Shown: positions 38,146 through 46,553 of the stretch, piece after piece | Numbering within the stretch: the stretch's first letter is position 1 | How the letters are laid out: each line of letters opens with the position of its first letter | NCBI GenBank assembly: GCA_963779515.1 | Contig: CAVZYN010000002.1 | Coordinates: forward strand, 992,001-1,056,000 | DNA: 64,000 nt | Direction: 5' to 3' | From: CAVZYN01 sp963779515 | Lineage (GTDB): Bacteria > Pseudomonadota > Alphaproteobacteria > Rhizobiales > Hyphomicrobiaceae | The notes under the pieces: model-generated | Database searches by the model: none | Seen by the model: the letters and a program-made list of their open reading frames with translations, nothing else | Told to the model about the DNA's origin: nothing | Position numbers and translations under genes: made by a program

Positions 38146-40189
38146 ATGGTGGATCTGACACGAGCAACGGCCGACGCGGACGCGCCGGTCAATCCCTTCA
38201 GTCTGCGTGAGGCCGTCAACGCGTCGAGCGACACGGTCAACACCGCGTGGCTGATCTTTCTCGGGCTGATGGCCTACTTCGTCATCACGGTCGCCGGCAT
38301 CACGCATCGCGATCTCCTGCTCAACAACGACATCGCGCTGCCGATCCTGCAAGTGAAGATCGATTTGATGCGCTTCTTCCTGTTCGCGCCGATCCTGCTG
38401 GTGCTGTTTCATGTCGGAGTCGTCGCGCAACTCGTCCTGCTCGCGGGCAAGGCCATGGAGCTCGACGCGGCCATCCGCCTGATCGAATCGACGGACGCGC
38501 GCAATCATCCGCTGCGGCTCGAGATCGACAACTTCTTCTTCGTGCAGGCGATCGCCGGGCCGGATCGCTCGCGCGTGCTCTCGACGTTCCTGCACGGGCT
38601 TTCGTGGCTGACGCTGGTGGTGCTGCCGGTGCTGGTGCTGCTCTATATCCAGGTGGTGTTTCTGCCCTATCACGACATCTCGATGACTTGGGCGCACCGG
38701 CTGGCGGTGCTCGCCGATATCGCGATGCTGATCGGCATCGGCGTCTTTCTCGTCAAGGCGGATACGAGCTTCTTCAGCGCGTTCCAGCGCACCTCGCGCT
38801 CGAACCCGGTGAGCTTCGCGGTGACGAGCGTGCTGCTGATCCTGGTCGCGTTCTTCTCGGTGTTCGTCGCGACCGTGCCGGGCGAGGCGGTCGATCGCGT
38901 GACGCTGACGCGGTTGAATGGACGCCCGGCACCGAACGGTCAGGGCGCGCTGATCCCGGGCTTTTCGTCGCCGTTCTGGCAGGGCCGCATCGACGGCAGC
39001 CTGTTCGGGCAATTCCAGCGCAATCTCGTCGTCACCGACACGGACATGGTGATCGACAAAGACATGACGCTTGGGGAAACCAGCATCAATCTGCGCGGGC
39101 GCGATCTGCGTTATGCACGCCTGGATCGGTCGGATCTGCATCAAGCCGACATGACCGGCGCCGATCTCGAGGGCGCGAGTTTGCAGCTTGCGGATCTGCG
39201 CGGCGTCAAGATGGCGTGCAACGATATCGGTACGCTGCTGCTCGGGGGAGACGGGGAGGCGGCCAAATGCACGCGGGCGCGGCGCGCGAATTTTTCCCGC
39301 GCGAATTTGACGGAAGCGCGGCTCGCGGGCGTCGATCTGCAGGGATCGATCTTCGACGACGCCGAGATGACCGGCGCCGATCTCTCGCAAGGACTGATGA
39401 AGGGCACGCGCTTCAACGGCACGCAGCTCGGCCGCGCGGAGCTGTCGGGCGGATCGTTCCACGGCGCGAGCTTTCTCGGCGCGCATCTGCAGGGGAGCAA
39501 TCTCGCCGGCGCCAAGATGCTGCTGGCGGATCTGAAGAGCGCGAGCTTGATCGGCGCCTTCATGATGCACGCGCAGCTGGAGGGGGCTTCCCTCGATAAT
39601 GCCGATCTCACGGCGGCGGATCTGCAGCAGGCGCGGCTGCATGGCGCGAGCCTCGCGCATGTTGACGATCGCGGGTGCGGATTTTCGCGGCGCCGCGTTC
39701 TGGCAGACGCGACCACCGGACGCGGATGCGACGGGGCTTGCGGATTTCTCGGGCGCGACCGCACGGCCGTTCGGGCCGGACGAACGCGAAGAGATCCGCC
39801 GTGCCGTCGAGTACATCGATGACGTCGCGGTGCAGGAACGCGCGCGCGATACGCTGTCGCCGTTGTTCGGCGCGGCCGACGATGCGGCGTGGAAGGCGAC
39901 ACCCGAGCATCAGCGCTGGGTCGCGCTGATGGCGGCAGGACGTGGTGCGGGTGCTGGCGACAAGGCGCGTTTGACGGAGACCATCGTGCGCCTGATCTGC
40001 AAGTCGCGGTGGTCGGCGCTGGGCGTCGGACCAGGCCTCGTGCGGCGCGCGAAGTCGACGCTGTTCAAGGGCGACGGCGCCGCCGTCTACGATCGCATCC
40101 GCGCCGACGATTGCATCGGCGGCAGTCACGTGCCGGCGAAGTTGATGCAGGAGTTCATCACCGCGGTGGATGGCGCGCGGGGGCAGTAG
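38146..40189 (+). CDS. membrane-anchored pentapeptide-repeat protein, with one-base frameshift
   Basis: After a cytoplasmic N-terminus there are four hydrophobic segments (near residues 35-55, 80-100, 155-175, 225-245). Pentapeptide repeats of A(D/N)LxG type follow from about residue 315 (LRYARLDRSDLHQADMTGADLEGASLQLADL onward, in several blocks). An extra T near 39662 shifts the frame. The protein continues TIAGADFRGAAFWQT and ends VDGARGQ at 40189, restoring about 680 residues. The C-terminal 150 residues are a helical domain of unknown family. The repeats should form a right-handed beta helix; the role is unknown. Confidence 0.82.
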
Positions 40190-40266
40190 AAAACGGGGAC
40201 AGTTTCCGCCTGCCCGAGTTCGACGCGATGCGCCGCGTTGCCGAAGCGGTAACTGTCCCCGCTTTT
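40190..40266. repeat. long inverted repeat after the pentapeptide gene (REP-like)
   Basis: AAAACGGGGACAGTT (from 40190) and AACTGTCCCCGCTTTT (to 40266) form about 15 bp of near-perfect pairing around a 40-base middle. The GGGGACAGTT core is common in intergenic REP-type elements linked to tyrosine transposases. Since it starts at the gene's stop and ends in TTTT, it may also serve as a terminator. Confidence 0.6.
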
Positions 40267-40325
40267 CCAAAACCGTCGGCGATGGCGTCGATGACATCGC
40301 ATCGTTGAATTTTTGGAGGGTACGA

Positions 40326-41261
40326 TTGCGGTATGCAGCTTGTCTTCGTCAGTTCGCACGGGTGCAGCGTGCCGGATTGCTCGGCCTCGTTTGTTTGGTG
40401 CCCGCGCTGGCCGAGGGGCGTGGCGACTGTGCAGCGTGCCCGCAGATGGTCGAGGTTCCTGCTGGGCAATTTCTCATGGGATCGCCGGCAGACGAGCCGG
40501 AGCGCGAGAGTTGGCAAGCTGGCACAGAAAGCCCGCAGCACGCGGTTGCCATGCCGCGCGCGTTTGCGATCGGGCGGTTTGCAGTCACCGTCGCCGAATT
40601 CGCGGCCTTCGTCGGCTCAACGGGGCATCGCACCGACGGTGGCTGCCATGTTTTCGATGGCCGCGATTGGGCGCTCCAAGCGGCGGCGTCGTGGCGTGCG
40701 CCGGGATTTCAGAACGCCGGCGATTTCCCGGTCGTGTGCGTGAACTGGCAGGACGCGCAGGCCTATGTCGCCTGGCTCAACGGACGCGGTGACGCGGCGA
40801 AAGGGCGGTTTCGATTGCCGGCCGAAGCTGAGCGCGAATATGCGACACGGGCCGGCACCGAAACGCCGTTCTGGTGGGGGCGCACGATTGCGCCGCGCGA
40901 TGCCAATTACGATACGCGCGATGGCTATGCGGGCAGTGAAGACCGCGCGGCATATCGAGGGGCGACAATCGCCGTGCAAAGCTTTGCGCCAAATGCCTGG
41001 GGGCTGCATCAGGTGCATGGCAATGTCTGGGAGTGGACCGAGGACTGTTATGTCGATGACTACATCGGCAAGCCGCCAGAACTTCTGAAGGACGGCTCGA
41101 TGCCGCGGTCAGATCGAGGGTGTGATCGCCGGTCGCTACGCGGCGGGGCGTTCAACCGGCAGCCAAAGACGCTGCGTGCGGCCTATCGCACAGGGCTCGC
41201 CGCCGATTTCCGGGGCCACAGCATTGGATTTCGGGTCGTGCGGGAGTTGCCCGCGCGCTGA
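40326..41261 (+). CDS. SUMF1/formylglycine-generating-enzyme fold protein, exported, lacking the catalytic cysteines
   Basis: The TTG start at 40326 has GGAGGG five bases upstream and gives a signal peptide ending near PALAEG, hence 311 residues. The SUMF1 fold is clear: QMVEVPAGQFLMGSPADEPERES, VNWQDAQAYVAWLN, RLPAEAEREYATRAG, VHGNVWEWTEDCY, SLRGGAFNR and GFRVVRE. In true sulfatase-activating enzymes two cysteines follow the RGG-x-(W/Y) motif. Here that stretch reads AFNRQPKTLRAAYR with none, so oxidase activity is unlikely. It lies 136 bases after the pentapeptide gene on the same strand. Confidence 0.87.
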   Translation: MRYAACLRQFARVQRAGLLGLVCLVPALAEGRGDCAACPQMVEVPAGQFLMGSPADEPERESWQAGTESPQHAVAMPRAFAIGRFAVTVAEFAAFVGSTGHRTDGGCHVFDGRDWALQAAASWRAPGFQNAGDFPVVCVNWQDAQAYVAWLNGRGDAAKGRFRLPAEAEREYATRAGTETPFWWGRTIAPRDANYDTRDGYAGSEDRAAYRGATIAVQSFAPNAWGLHQVHGNVWEWTEDCYVDDYIGKPPELLKDGSMPRSDRGCDRRSLRGGAFNRQPKTLRAAYRTGLAADFRGHSIGFRVVRELPAR

Positions 41262-41350
41262 AAGGCGAGAAGTGCTTCGCTGAGCGAAGGTCCAAATAGC
41301 TCCATAGACATTGCGGCGCGCTTGCCAAGCTTGAAAGAGTGGCGTAGAGT

Positions 41351-41365
41351 GAACATATAGCGAAC
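41351..41365 (+). promoter_or_regulatory. putative SOS (LexA) box of alphaproteobacterial type upstream of ssb
   Basis: GAAC-ATATAGC-GAAC at 41351-41365 exactly matches the alphaproteobacterial LexA operator (GTTC-N7-GTTC on the opposite strand). It lies 163 bases before the ssb start. The ssb gene is a known member of the SOS regulon in this class. Confidence 0.65.
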
Positions 41366-41527
41366 ATGCGCACGCGTGCGATGGGCGTGGATAAGCAACT
41401 CGATGCGCGCGCCAGGGTGGACGGCCGCCGGTATGGTGGCCCGAACTCAAAAGTGAGTCGCACAGCGAAGCGCCCGATGGGCAATGGATTGCGCTCGATT
41501 GGGCGCGTTTGGACAGGAGAGAAAGCC

Positions 41528-42088
41528 ATGGCCGGTTCCGTCAACAAAGTGATCCTGGTCGGCAACGTCGGCAAGGACCCCGAAATCCGCCGCACCCAGG
41601 ATGGGCGGCCGATCGCCAACCTCTCGCTGGCGACCAGCGAATCCTGGCGCGACAAGAATTCCGGCGAGCGCAAGGAAAAGACCGAGTGGCACCGCGTCGT
41701 CGTCTTCAACGAGGGCCTGTGCAAGGTCGTCGAGCAGTATGTGAAAAAGGGCTCGAAGCTCTACGTCGAAGGCGCGCTGCAGACCCGCAAGTGGACCGAT
41801 CAGGCCGGGGTCGAGAAGTACTCGACCGAGATCGTGCTGCAGGGCTTCAATAGCGTGCTGACGATGCTGGATGGCCGTGCGGGCGGCGCGGGCGCGCCGG
41901 GCGGCATGGCCGAGGGCGATCAGGCCGACTATGGCGGCGGCGGCGGCGACAGCGGCTTTGGCGGCGGCGGTGGCCGTGGCGGCAGCGGCGGCGGTTACGG
42001 CGATGCGCCGAAACGCGGCGGCGCCAAGCCCGCCGGTGGTGGCAAAGGCAACTTCGACAAGCAGATCGACGACGAGATCCCGTTCTGA
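41528..42088 (+). CDS. ssb: single-stranded DNA-binding protein
   Basis: A 186-residue SSB. The OB-fold (about residues 1-110) opens MAGSVNKVILVGNVGKDPE, with EWHRVVVFNEGL and KKGSKLYVEGALQTRKW. The linker is Gly-rich (GGGGGDSGFGGGGGRGG). The acidic tip DDEIPF that recruits partner proteins closes the chain. The ATG at 41528 follows AGGAGAG. The frame is open further upstream, but that part holds the SOS box and is not SSB. It binds single strands during replication and repair. Confidence 0.97.
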   Translation: MAGSVNKVILVGNVGKDPEIRRTQDGRPIANLSLATSESWRDKNSGERKEKTEWHRVVVFNEGLCKVVEQYVKKGSKLYVEGALQTRKWTDQAGVEKYSTEIVLQGFNSVLTMLDGRAGGAGAPGGMAEGDQADYGGGGGDSGFGGGGGRGGSGGGYGDAPKRGGAKPAGGGKGNFDKQIDDEIPF

Positions 42089-42122
42089 GGATCGGGAACA
42101 ACGAGCGTTACGCATTCAGTTT

Positions 42123-42191
42123 CAGGAAATCGCGCCTAACTCTCTCCTCCGTCATCCCCGCGAAGGCGGGGACCCAAGCAATGTGCGGCAT
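42123..42191. repeat. palindromic repeat unit, inverted partner of 43099-43169
   Basis: This roughly 69-base unit (core CTCCGTCATCCCCGCGAAGG followed by GGGGACCCAAGCAA) recurs in reverse orientation at 43099-43169. Similarity extends over the full length, including the flanks CAGGAA and GTGCGGCAT. Both share the core with the copies at 32,290-32,468. It lies 34 bases after ssb. Confidence 0.75.
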
Positions 42192-42331
42192 CGCTTCGCG
42201 ACGTGGGCCCGCCCCCGGCCCCGCTGGCGGGACACCCGCCAGACCACCCGTCGTCTTGTTGCAGAATGCGGGGAGTTGGAGGGGCGTCCCCTCCAGCGGG
42301 TCATAGGGCGGCAGCCCTGTTCGCGAAGCGA
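42191..42331. repeat. multi-hairpin element bracketed by an 11-bp inverted repeat
   Basis: The outer arms TCGCTTCGCGA (42191-42201) and TCGCGAAGCGA (42321-42331) are exact complements. Inside are two perfect 8-bp hairpins with 3-base loops: CTGGCGGG/CCCGCCAG at 42224-42242 and TGGAGGGG/CCCCTCCA at 42277-42295. The gap between ssb and the RatA gene (42089-42405) otherwise holds only the repeat unit before it. It could be a miniature mobile element or a structured RNA. Confidence 0.5.
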
Positions 42332-42405
42332 GGGCCTGCGTCGTCGCGATCCTCGCCAGGCGACTTGCAGATCGGTAGAGTTGGTGCGCGCAATCAGGAC
42401 TTGAG

Positions 42406-42879
42406 ATGCCGACGTTCGAGACTCGCCGCCGGGTGCCGTTCACGCCGCAGCAGATGTATGCGCTGGTGGCGGACGTCGAACGCTATCCGGAATTCCTACC
42501 GCTCTGTGAAGGGCTCACCGTCACCAGCCGCGCGCCGCTGCCGGGTGCGGCTGCGGGAGAGATCCTCGGCGCCATCATGCGCGTCGGCTACGGCGCGCTG
42601 CATGAGCAGTTCACGACCCGCGTGACGCTCGATCCGGCGACGCCGCGCGTGCTCGCCGAACACATCGACGGTCCGTTCCGGCATCTGACCAATCGTTGGG
42701 ACTTCCACGCCGCGCCCGGCGGCTGCGACGTCGATTTCCACATCGCCTACGAGTTCAAGTCGCCGATGCTCGGCATGCTGGTCGGCGCCATGTTCGATCA
42801 GGCGTTCCGAAAATTCACCGAGGCGTTCGAGGCGCGCGCGCGCCAAGTGTATGGCGTGACGGCCGTCGGCGGATCGTAG
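42406..42879 (+). CDS. RatA/COQ10 family SRPBCC protein
   Basis: A 157-residue START-fold protein. The family opening is clear: RRVPFTPQQMYALVADVERYPEFLPLCEG, then FTTRVTLDP, IDGPFRHLTNRWDF and FKSPMLGMLVGAMFDQAFRKFTEAFEARA. Mitochondrial and alphaproteobacterial members bind ubiquinone and support respiration. The E. coli homologue RatA was described as a ribosome-association toxin. Given the host, the coenzyme Q role is favoured. Confidence 0.93.
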   Translation: MPTFETRRRVPFTPQQMYALVADVERYPEFLPLCEGLTVTSRAPLPGAAAGEILGAIMRVGYGALHEQFTTRVTLDPATPRVLAEHIDGPFRHLTNRWDFHAAPGGCDVDFHIAYEFKSPMLGMLVGAMFDQAFRKFTEAFEARARQVYGVTAVGGS

Positions 42880-42885
42880 GGCGCA

Positions 42886-43032
42886 TTAGCGCCGATACCG
42901 AGCATCGCTAGCGAAGGACGATGGCGCGCGATCCAGAGCTGCCGCGATTTGGCGGATCAACTGTCCCTCACGCAGCCGTCTTGCAATCTCGCACCGGTCC
43001 TCAAATGAAAGCCGGACATAGGTTCTTGACAT
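42886..43032 (-). pseudogene. IS30-family transposase remnant (N-terminal helix-turn-helix only)
   Basis: From the ATG at 43032 the frame gives 48 residues (SRTYVRLSFEDRCEIARRL, then IRQIAAALDRAPSS), matching the N-terminal HTH of IS30 transposases. The reading then breaks off at a stop, with no integrase core or terminal repeats. It sits between two inverted palindromic repeat units, so it is a relic in a region of repeated insertion. Confidence 0.7.
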
Positions 43033-43098
43033 AGCAACCCGCCCCGAGGACGTGTTGCACTTCGTTTGTGAACTCAGGGGACCCAAGCAAACAACCTT

Positions 43099-43169
43099 AT
43101 GCCGCACGTTGCTTGGGTACCGGCCTTCGCCGGTATGACGGAGGAGAGGGTTGCGCGCAATTGCTCCTG
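43099..43169. repeat. palindromic repeat unit, inverted copy of 42123-42191
   Basis: The reverse complement of this stretch follows the unit at 42123-42191 almost base for base, with compensating changes in the inner stem (CCGGCGAAGGCCGG against CCCCGCGAAGGCGGGG). Such compensation fits selection or a recent family origin for a folded element. A partial third core (GGGACCCAAGCAA, 43078-43090) lies just before it. Confidence 0.7.
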
Positions 43170-43206
43170 AAACAGAATGCGGTTTGTTGACCGGGGCGTC
43201 GTAAGG

Positions 43207-43812
43207 CTATTGCACCCGGTGGTTTGAGGCCCACGCCACCGCTTGCTCCAGGCGGTCATCGCCCCAGAACAGCTCGCCATCCGCCGTCACGAACGCCGGC
43301 GCGCCGAAGATGCCGAGCGCCTGCGCCGCCTCGGTCTGCTGGCGCAGCTTCGCCTTGATCGCATCGCCCGCCGCCGCCTCGAACACCGGCGCCGGATCGA
43401 CGTCTGCCTCGCGCAGCGCCGCCTCGAGCGTCGCGCGCACGCCGATATCCGCGCCACGCCCGAACTCGGCCGCGAACACCGCGCGTGTATAAGGCGCGAT
43501 CCATCCCGCTGTTTCACCAACCAGCGCAACGCGTGCCGCAAGAATACTCCGCGCCGGCAGCTCCGCCGGCCACTTCAGCGGCAATCCGCGCGCGGCGCAG
43601 ATGCGCTCCATGTCGCGCACCATGTAGCGGCCCTTGGCGGGATAGATGTTGAAGGGCGAGGTGTTCCAGCCCTGCGCGTTGAAGATCGGCCCGAGCAGGA
43701 ACGGCCGCCACGTGATCGCAACGCCGGCCGCGCGCGCCAGGTCCTCGATCCGCATGACGGAGAGATACGAATAGGTCGAGGCGTAGTCGAACCAGAAATC
43801 GAGTTTAGGCAT
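43207..43812 (-). CDS. 2-hydroxychromene-2-carboxylate isomerase family (DsbA-like thioredoxin fold)
   Basis: A 201-residue kappa-GST/DsbA-like protein. The family opening LDFWFDYASTYSYLSVMRIE carries the catalytic Ser in YASTYSYL. The motifs WRPFLLGPIFNAQGW, NIYPAKGRYMVRDMERICA and GIFGAPAFVTADGELFWGDDRL are all typical. Members isomerise hydroxychromene carboxylates in naphthalene breakdown or act as glutathione-dependent isomerases. Without pathway neighbours the substrate here stays open. Confidence 0.92.
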   Translation of the reverse strand: MPKLDFWFDYASTYSYLSVMRIEDLARAAGVAITWRPFLLGPIFNAQGWNTSPFNIYPAKGRYMVRDMERICAARGLPLKWPAELPARSILAARVALVGETAGWIAPYTRAVFAAEFGRGADIGVRATLEAALREADVDPAPVFEAAAGDAIKAKLRQQTEAAQALGIFGAPAFVTADGELFWGDDRLEQAVAWASNHRVQ

Positions 43813-43857
43813 CGGCTGCGGCCTCCGTCATCCGGTGCGCCATCATCCAGTCCGCCA

Positions 43858-44382
43858 TCATCCCGTACGCCTGTCGGCCATCGGTTCGTCGAGGATGCGG
43901 CCGATCAGGGCGAGGGCCGCGGTGATGGTTTTCAGCCGGATCTCGGAGCGTTCCAGATCGCCGAAGCGGTGTTCCTCGTGCAACGTCTGTCCGCCGAGGC
44001 GGGCGGCGGCGATATGGACGAGGCCGACCGGCTTTTCGTCACTGCCGCCGCCGGGGCCTGCGACGCCCGTGACGGCGATCGAGATGTCGGCGAAGGAATG
44101 CACGAGCGCGCCGTCCGCCATCGCGCGCGCGACGGGCGCGCTGACGGCGCCATGCTCATGGATCAACGCGGGCGGCACGCCGATCATCTCGATCTTGGCG
44201 TCGTTGGAGTAGGTGACGAAGCCGCGATCGATGACGTCGGAGGAGCCCGGAATTTCCGTGAAGAGGCCCGCGATCAAACCGCCGGTGCAGCTTTCCGCCG
44301 TCGCCAGATGCAGCGCCTCGGCGCGCAGCTGCCGCAACAGCCGGCGCGCGTCCGACACCATGTCGGCGGGAAAAAGCATCAT
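43858..44382 (-). CDS. pncC: CinA family nicotinamide-nucleotide amidohydrolase (PncC)
   Basis: A 174-residue single-domain CinA C-terminal protein that deamidates NMN to NaMN for NAD recycling. The family motifs are ATAESCTGGLIAGLFTEIPGSS, GFVTYSNDAKIEMIGVP, HGAVSAPVARAMADGA and AVTGVAGPGGGSDEKPVGLVHIA. The start at 44382 has an upstream AGGGCTGGGC. In Rhizobiales this gene is often near ubiquinone-related RatA/COQ10, as here. Confidence 0.93.
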   Translation of the reverse strand: MMLFPADMVSDARRLLRQLRAEALHLATAESCTGGLIAGLFTEIPGSSDVIDRGFVTYSNDAKIEMIGVPPALIHEHGAVSAPVARAMADGALVHSFADISIAVTGVAGPGGGSDEKPVGLVHIAAARLGGQTLHEEHRFGDLERSEIRLKTITAALALIGRILDEPMADRRTG

Positions 44383-44484
44383 GCCCAGCCCTCCTCCACA
44401 TACGAAAACAGCGCGAAGGCGACGCCCCGCGCTGTCAGACTAATTCGGAACCGTGTCCGAGAGAAGAGATTTGGCTGACGAGGA

Positions 44485-44964
44485 TTAGGCGGCGGCCAGC
44501 TTCTCGGCGTGCGACAGCAGCGTGTCGAGTGTGCCGCGGCTTTCCGGTCCCATCACTTTGATGGAGCGGGCCTGTGCATCTTTCCATACCGGGTAGGCGC
44601 GCTGAATGATGAGCTGGCCCTTTTCGGTGAGGTGCAGACCGCGGCCGCGGCGTCCGGCCGGCGGGTCCATGGTCAGATGGCCGAGCGCGAGCAGCCGCTT
44701 CAAATTGCGCGACAGCGTCGACTTCTCGATGTCGAGCGAGTGCCCAATCTCGACGGCAGTGATGCCATCCTGCTGGGCGAGCTGCGTCAACAGCGTGAAC
44801 TGGCTTGCCGTGATACCCAGCGGGCGCAGCGCGTCGTCATAGACGCGGGTGACGATGCGCGACAGCTGGCGAACGCGGGTGGACAGGCACGTCGCGGAGG
44901 TTGCCTCGGCGATCTCGCCGATATCAATCTTCGCAATGGGTGCGGTGGGTGTCATGATATTCAT
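44485..44964 (-). CDS. MarR family transcriptional regulator
   Basis: A 159-residue winged-helix regulator: FTLLTQLAQQDGITAVEIGHSLDIEKSTLSRNLKRLLALGHL is the DNA-binding helix-turn-helix, with the RRGRGLHLTEKG wing. A leading cysteine-containing stretch (ATSATCLSTRVRQLSRI) could be a redox or ligand site, which is speculative. No divergent target gene is adjacent; the AMP nucleosidase gene lies downstream on the same strand. Confidence 0.92.
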   Translation of the reverse strand: MNIMTPTAPIAKIDIGEIAEATSATCLSTRVRQLSRIVTRVYDDALRPLGITASQFTLLTQLAQQDGITAVEIGHSLDIEKSTLSRNLKRLLALGHLTMDPPAGRRGRGLHLTEKGQLIIQRAYPVWKDAQARSIKVMGPESRGTLDTLLSHAEKLAAA

Positions 44965-45048
44965 CGAAGTCTCCCCCTGCGCTCACGACGGCATGAGCGG
45001 TCATACAACCAAGTCACGACCTGGATGCCTCGATTCGGAGGAGTACGT

Positions 45049-46521
45049 CTAGCGAAAGGGGGGCTCATCGAAGGAGCGAAGTTTGCGGGAGTGCAGTGAT
45101 TCGCGCCGGGTCTTCAGGATTTCGAGCGCGGCGAGGCCGATTTCCAGATGCTGGGCGACCGCGCGCTCATAGAAAGCGTTGGCCGCACCCGGTAATTTGA
45201 TCTCGCCGTGCAACGGCTTGTCGGACACGCAAAGCAGCGTGCCGTAGGGCACGCGCAGACGGAACCCTTGCGCCGCGACCGTGCCGCTTTCCATGTCGAC
45301 GGCGATGGCGCGTGAGAGGTTGATGCGCCGCTTCTCCTGCGTATAGCGCAGCTCCCAGTTGCGATCGTCGTTGGTGACGACGGTGCCGGTGCGCAGGCAT
45401 TCCTTCAGCGCATCGCCACGCAGGCCGGTGACATTGGCCGCCGCTTCCTGCAGCGCCACTTGCACTTCGGCGAGGGCGGGAATGGGGACGTCCGGCGGCA
45501 CCAGGGCGTCGAGAATGCGATCCTGCCGCAGATAGCCGTGCGCGAGCACGTAGTCGCCGATGTTTTGCGACTCGCGCAAGCCGCCGCAGTGGCCGACCAT
45601 CAGCCAGCAGTTGGGTCTGAGCACAGCCAGATGATCGGTGATGTTTTTTGCGTTCGAGGGGCCGACGCCGATATTGACCAGCGTGACGCCGTCGCCGTCG
45701 GGGGCGACGAGATGATAGGCCGGCATCTGCGCGCGTGACCACGGCGAACTCGCCATCAGCGCTTCGGCCTCGGCGTCCGTATGCTTGGCGGTGATGATGA
45801 CGTTGCCCGGCAGCACAAGTTGCGTGAAGGGACCACCGGCCTTCAGCTTGGCGCGGCCGTGGCGGACGAACTGGTCGACATAGCGGTGGTAGTTGGTGAG
45901 CAAAATCCAGCGCTGCGTGTGGCGCCAGTCGGTGCCGGTATAATGCACGAGACGGCGTAGAGAGTAATCGACGCGCACGGCATCGAACAGCGACAGCGGC
46001 CGTGGCGCGCCGGGCGGCGGGTCATAGAGGCCGTCGGCAATCTCGTCACCGACGGCGGCGAGTTGCGGCGTCGGAAAATGCCGTGCGAGGTCGCGGGCCG
46101 AGACGGTGCCGCGCGCGATCTCGTCGACGCTCTCGAACACATATGGGTAGGGGATTTCCTGCGGGCTGACGCCGACCTCGAGGGTGGCGCTGTATTCCGA
46201 AACCAGAGGCGTCAGTTGTTCCATCAGATACGTGCGGAAGGCGGCCGGCTGGGTAATCGTGGTCTCGTAGGCGCCGGGCCGCTGCAACTTGGCGTAAGCG
46301 CGGCGCGTCATCGGCGGCACCGGTCCGTTGACCGGGGCGTGCACGCGCAGGCTCGGATAGCGGAACTGGGCGCGCGTCTTCTCGTCGGGCGGGGTGCCGG
46401 TCTTGAAGTAGTGGTACAGCGCATCGGTCAGCGCCTTGGCGGCGCGGTCGTAGTGCTGCTCCAGGCGGTCGATGGCGGCTTCGGGCGAGAGCGCGCGCTC
46501 GGGCGGGTTGAGCTGATTCAT
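45049..46521 (-). CDS. amn: AMP nucleosidase
   Basis: A 490-residue AMP nucleosidase that splits AMP into adenine and ribose 5-phosphate. The N-terminal regulatory domain contains YDRAAKALTDALYHYFKTG and YAKLQRPGAYETTITQP. The C-terminal nucleoside-phosphorylase-like domain contains NIGVGPSNAKNITDHLAVLRPNCWLMVGHCGG, AVDMESGTVAAQGFRLRVPYGTLLCVSDKPLHGE. Length and order match E. coli Amn. It stands 84 bases upstream of the MarR gene's far side, on the same strand, with no clear operon. Confidence 0.96.
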   Translation of the reverse strand: MNQLNPPERALSPEAAIDRLEQHYDRAAKALTDALYHYFKTGTPPDEKTRAQFRYPSLRVHAPVNGPVPPMTRRAYAKLQRPGAYETTITQPAAFRTYLMEQLTPLVSEYSATLEVGVSPQEIPYPYVFESVDEIARGTVSARDLARHFPTPQLAAVGDEIADGLYDPPPGAPRPLSLFDAVRVDYSLRRLVHYTGTDWRHTQRWILLTNYHRYVDQFVRHGRAKLKAGGPFTQLVLPGNVIITAKHTDAEAEALMASSPWSRAQMPAYHLVAPDGDGVTLVNIGVGPSNAKNITDHLAVLRPNCWLMVGHCGGLRESQNIGDYVLAHGYLRQDRILDALVPPDVPIPALAEVQVALQEAAANVTGLRGDALKECLRTGTVVTNDDRNWELRYTQEKRRINLSRAIAVDMESGTVAAQGFRLRVPYGTLLCVSDKPLHGEIKLPGAANAFYERAVAQHLEIGLAALEILKTRRESLHSRKLRSFDEPPFR

Positions 46522-46553
46522 AGTGCGAACTTAGCCTCGAAACATGACGGGCG

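Noticed and set aside
38116..39816. A 566-codon open frame on the - strand opposite the pentapeptide gene
   Set aside because: Its repeats mirror the DNA of the pentapeptide repeats; there is no start context, and the family is clear on the + strand.
40326..41261. A functional formylglycine-generating enzyme
   Set aside because: No cysteine pair is found at the catalytic position; only the fold is supported.
42886..43169. A complete IS30 element
   Set aside because: Only the N-terminal HTH remains; no DDE core and no terminal inverted repeats of the right size are seen.
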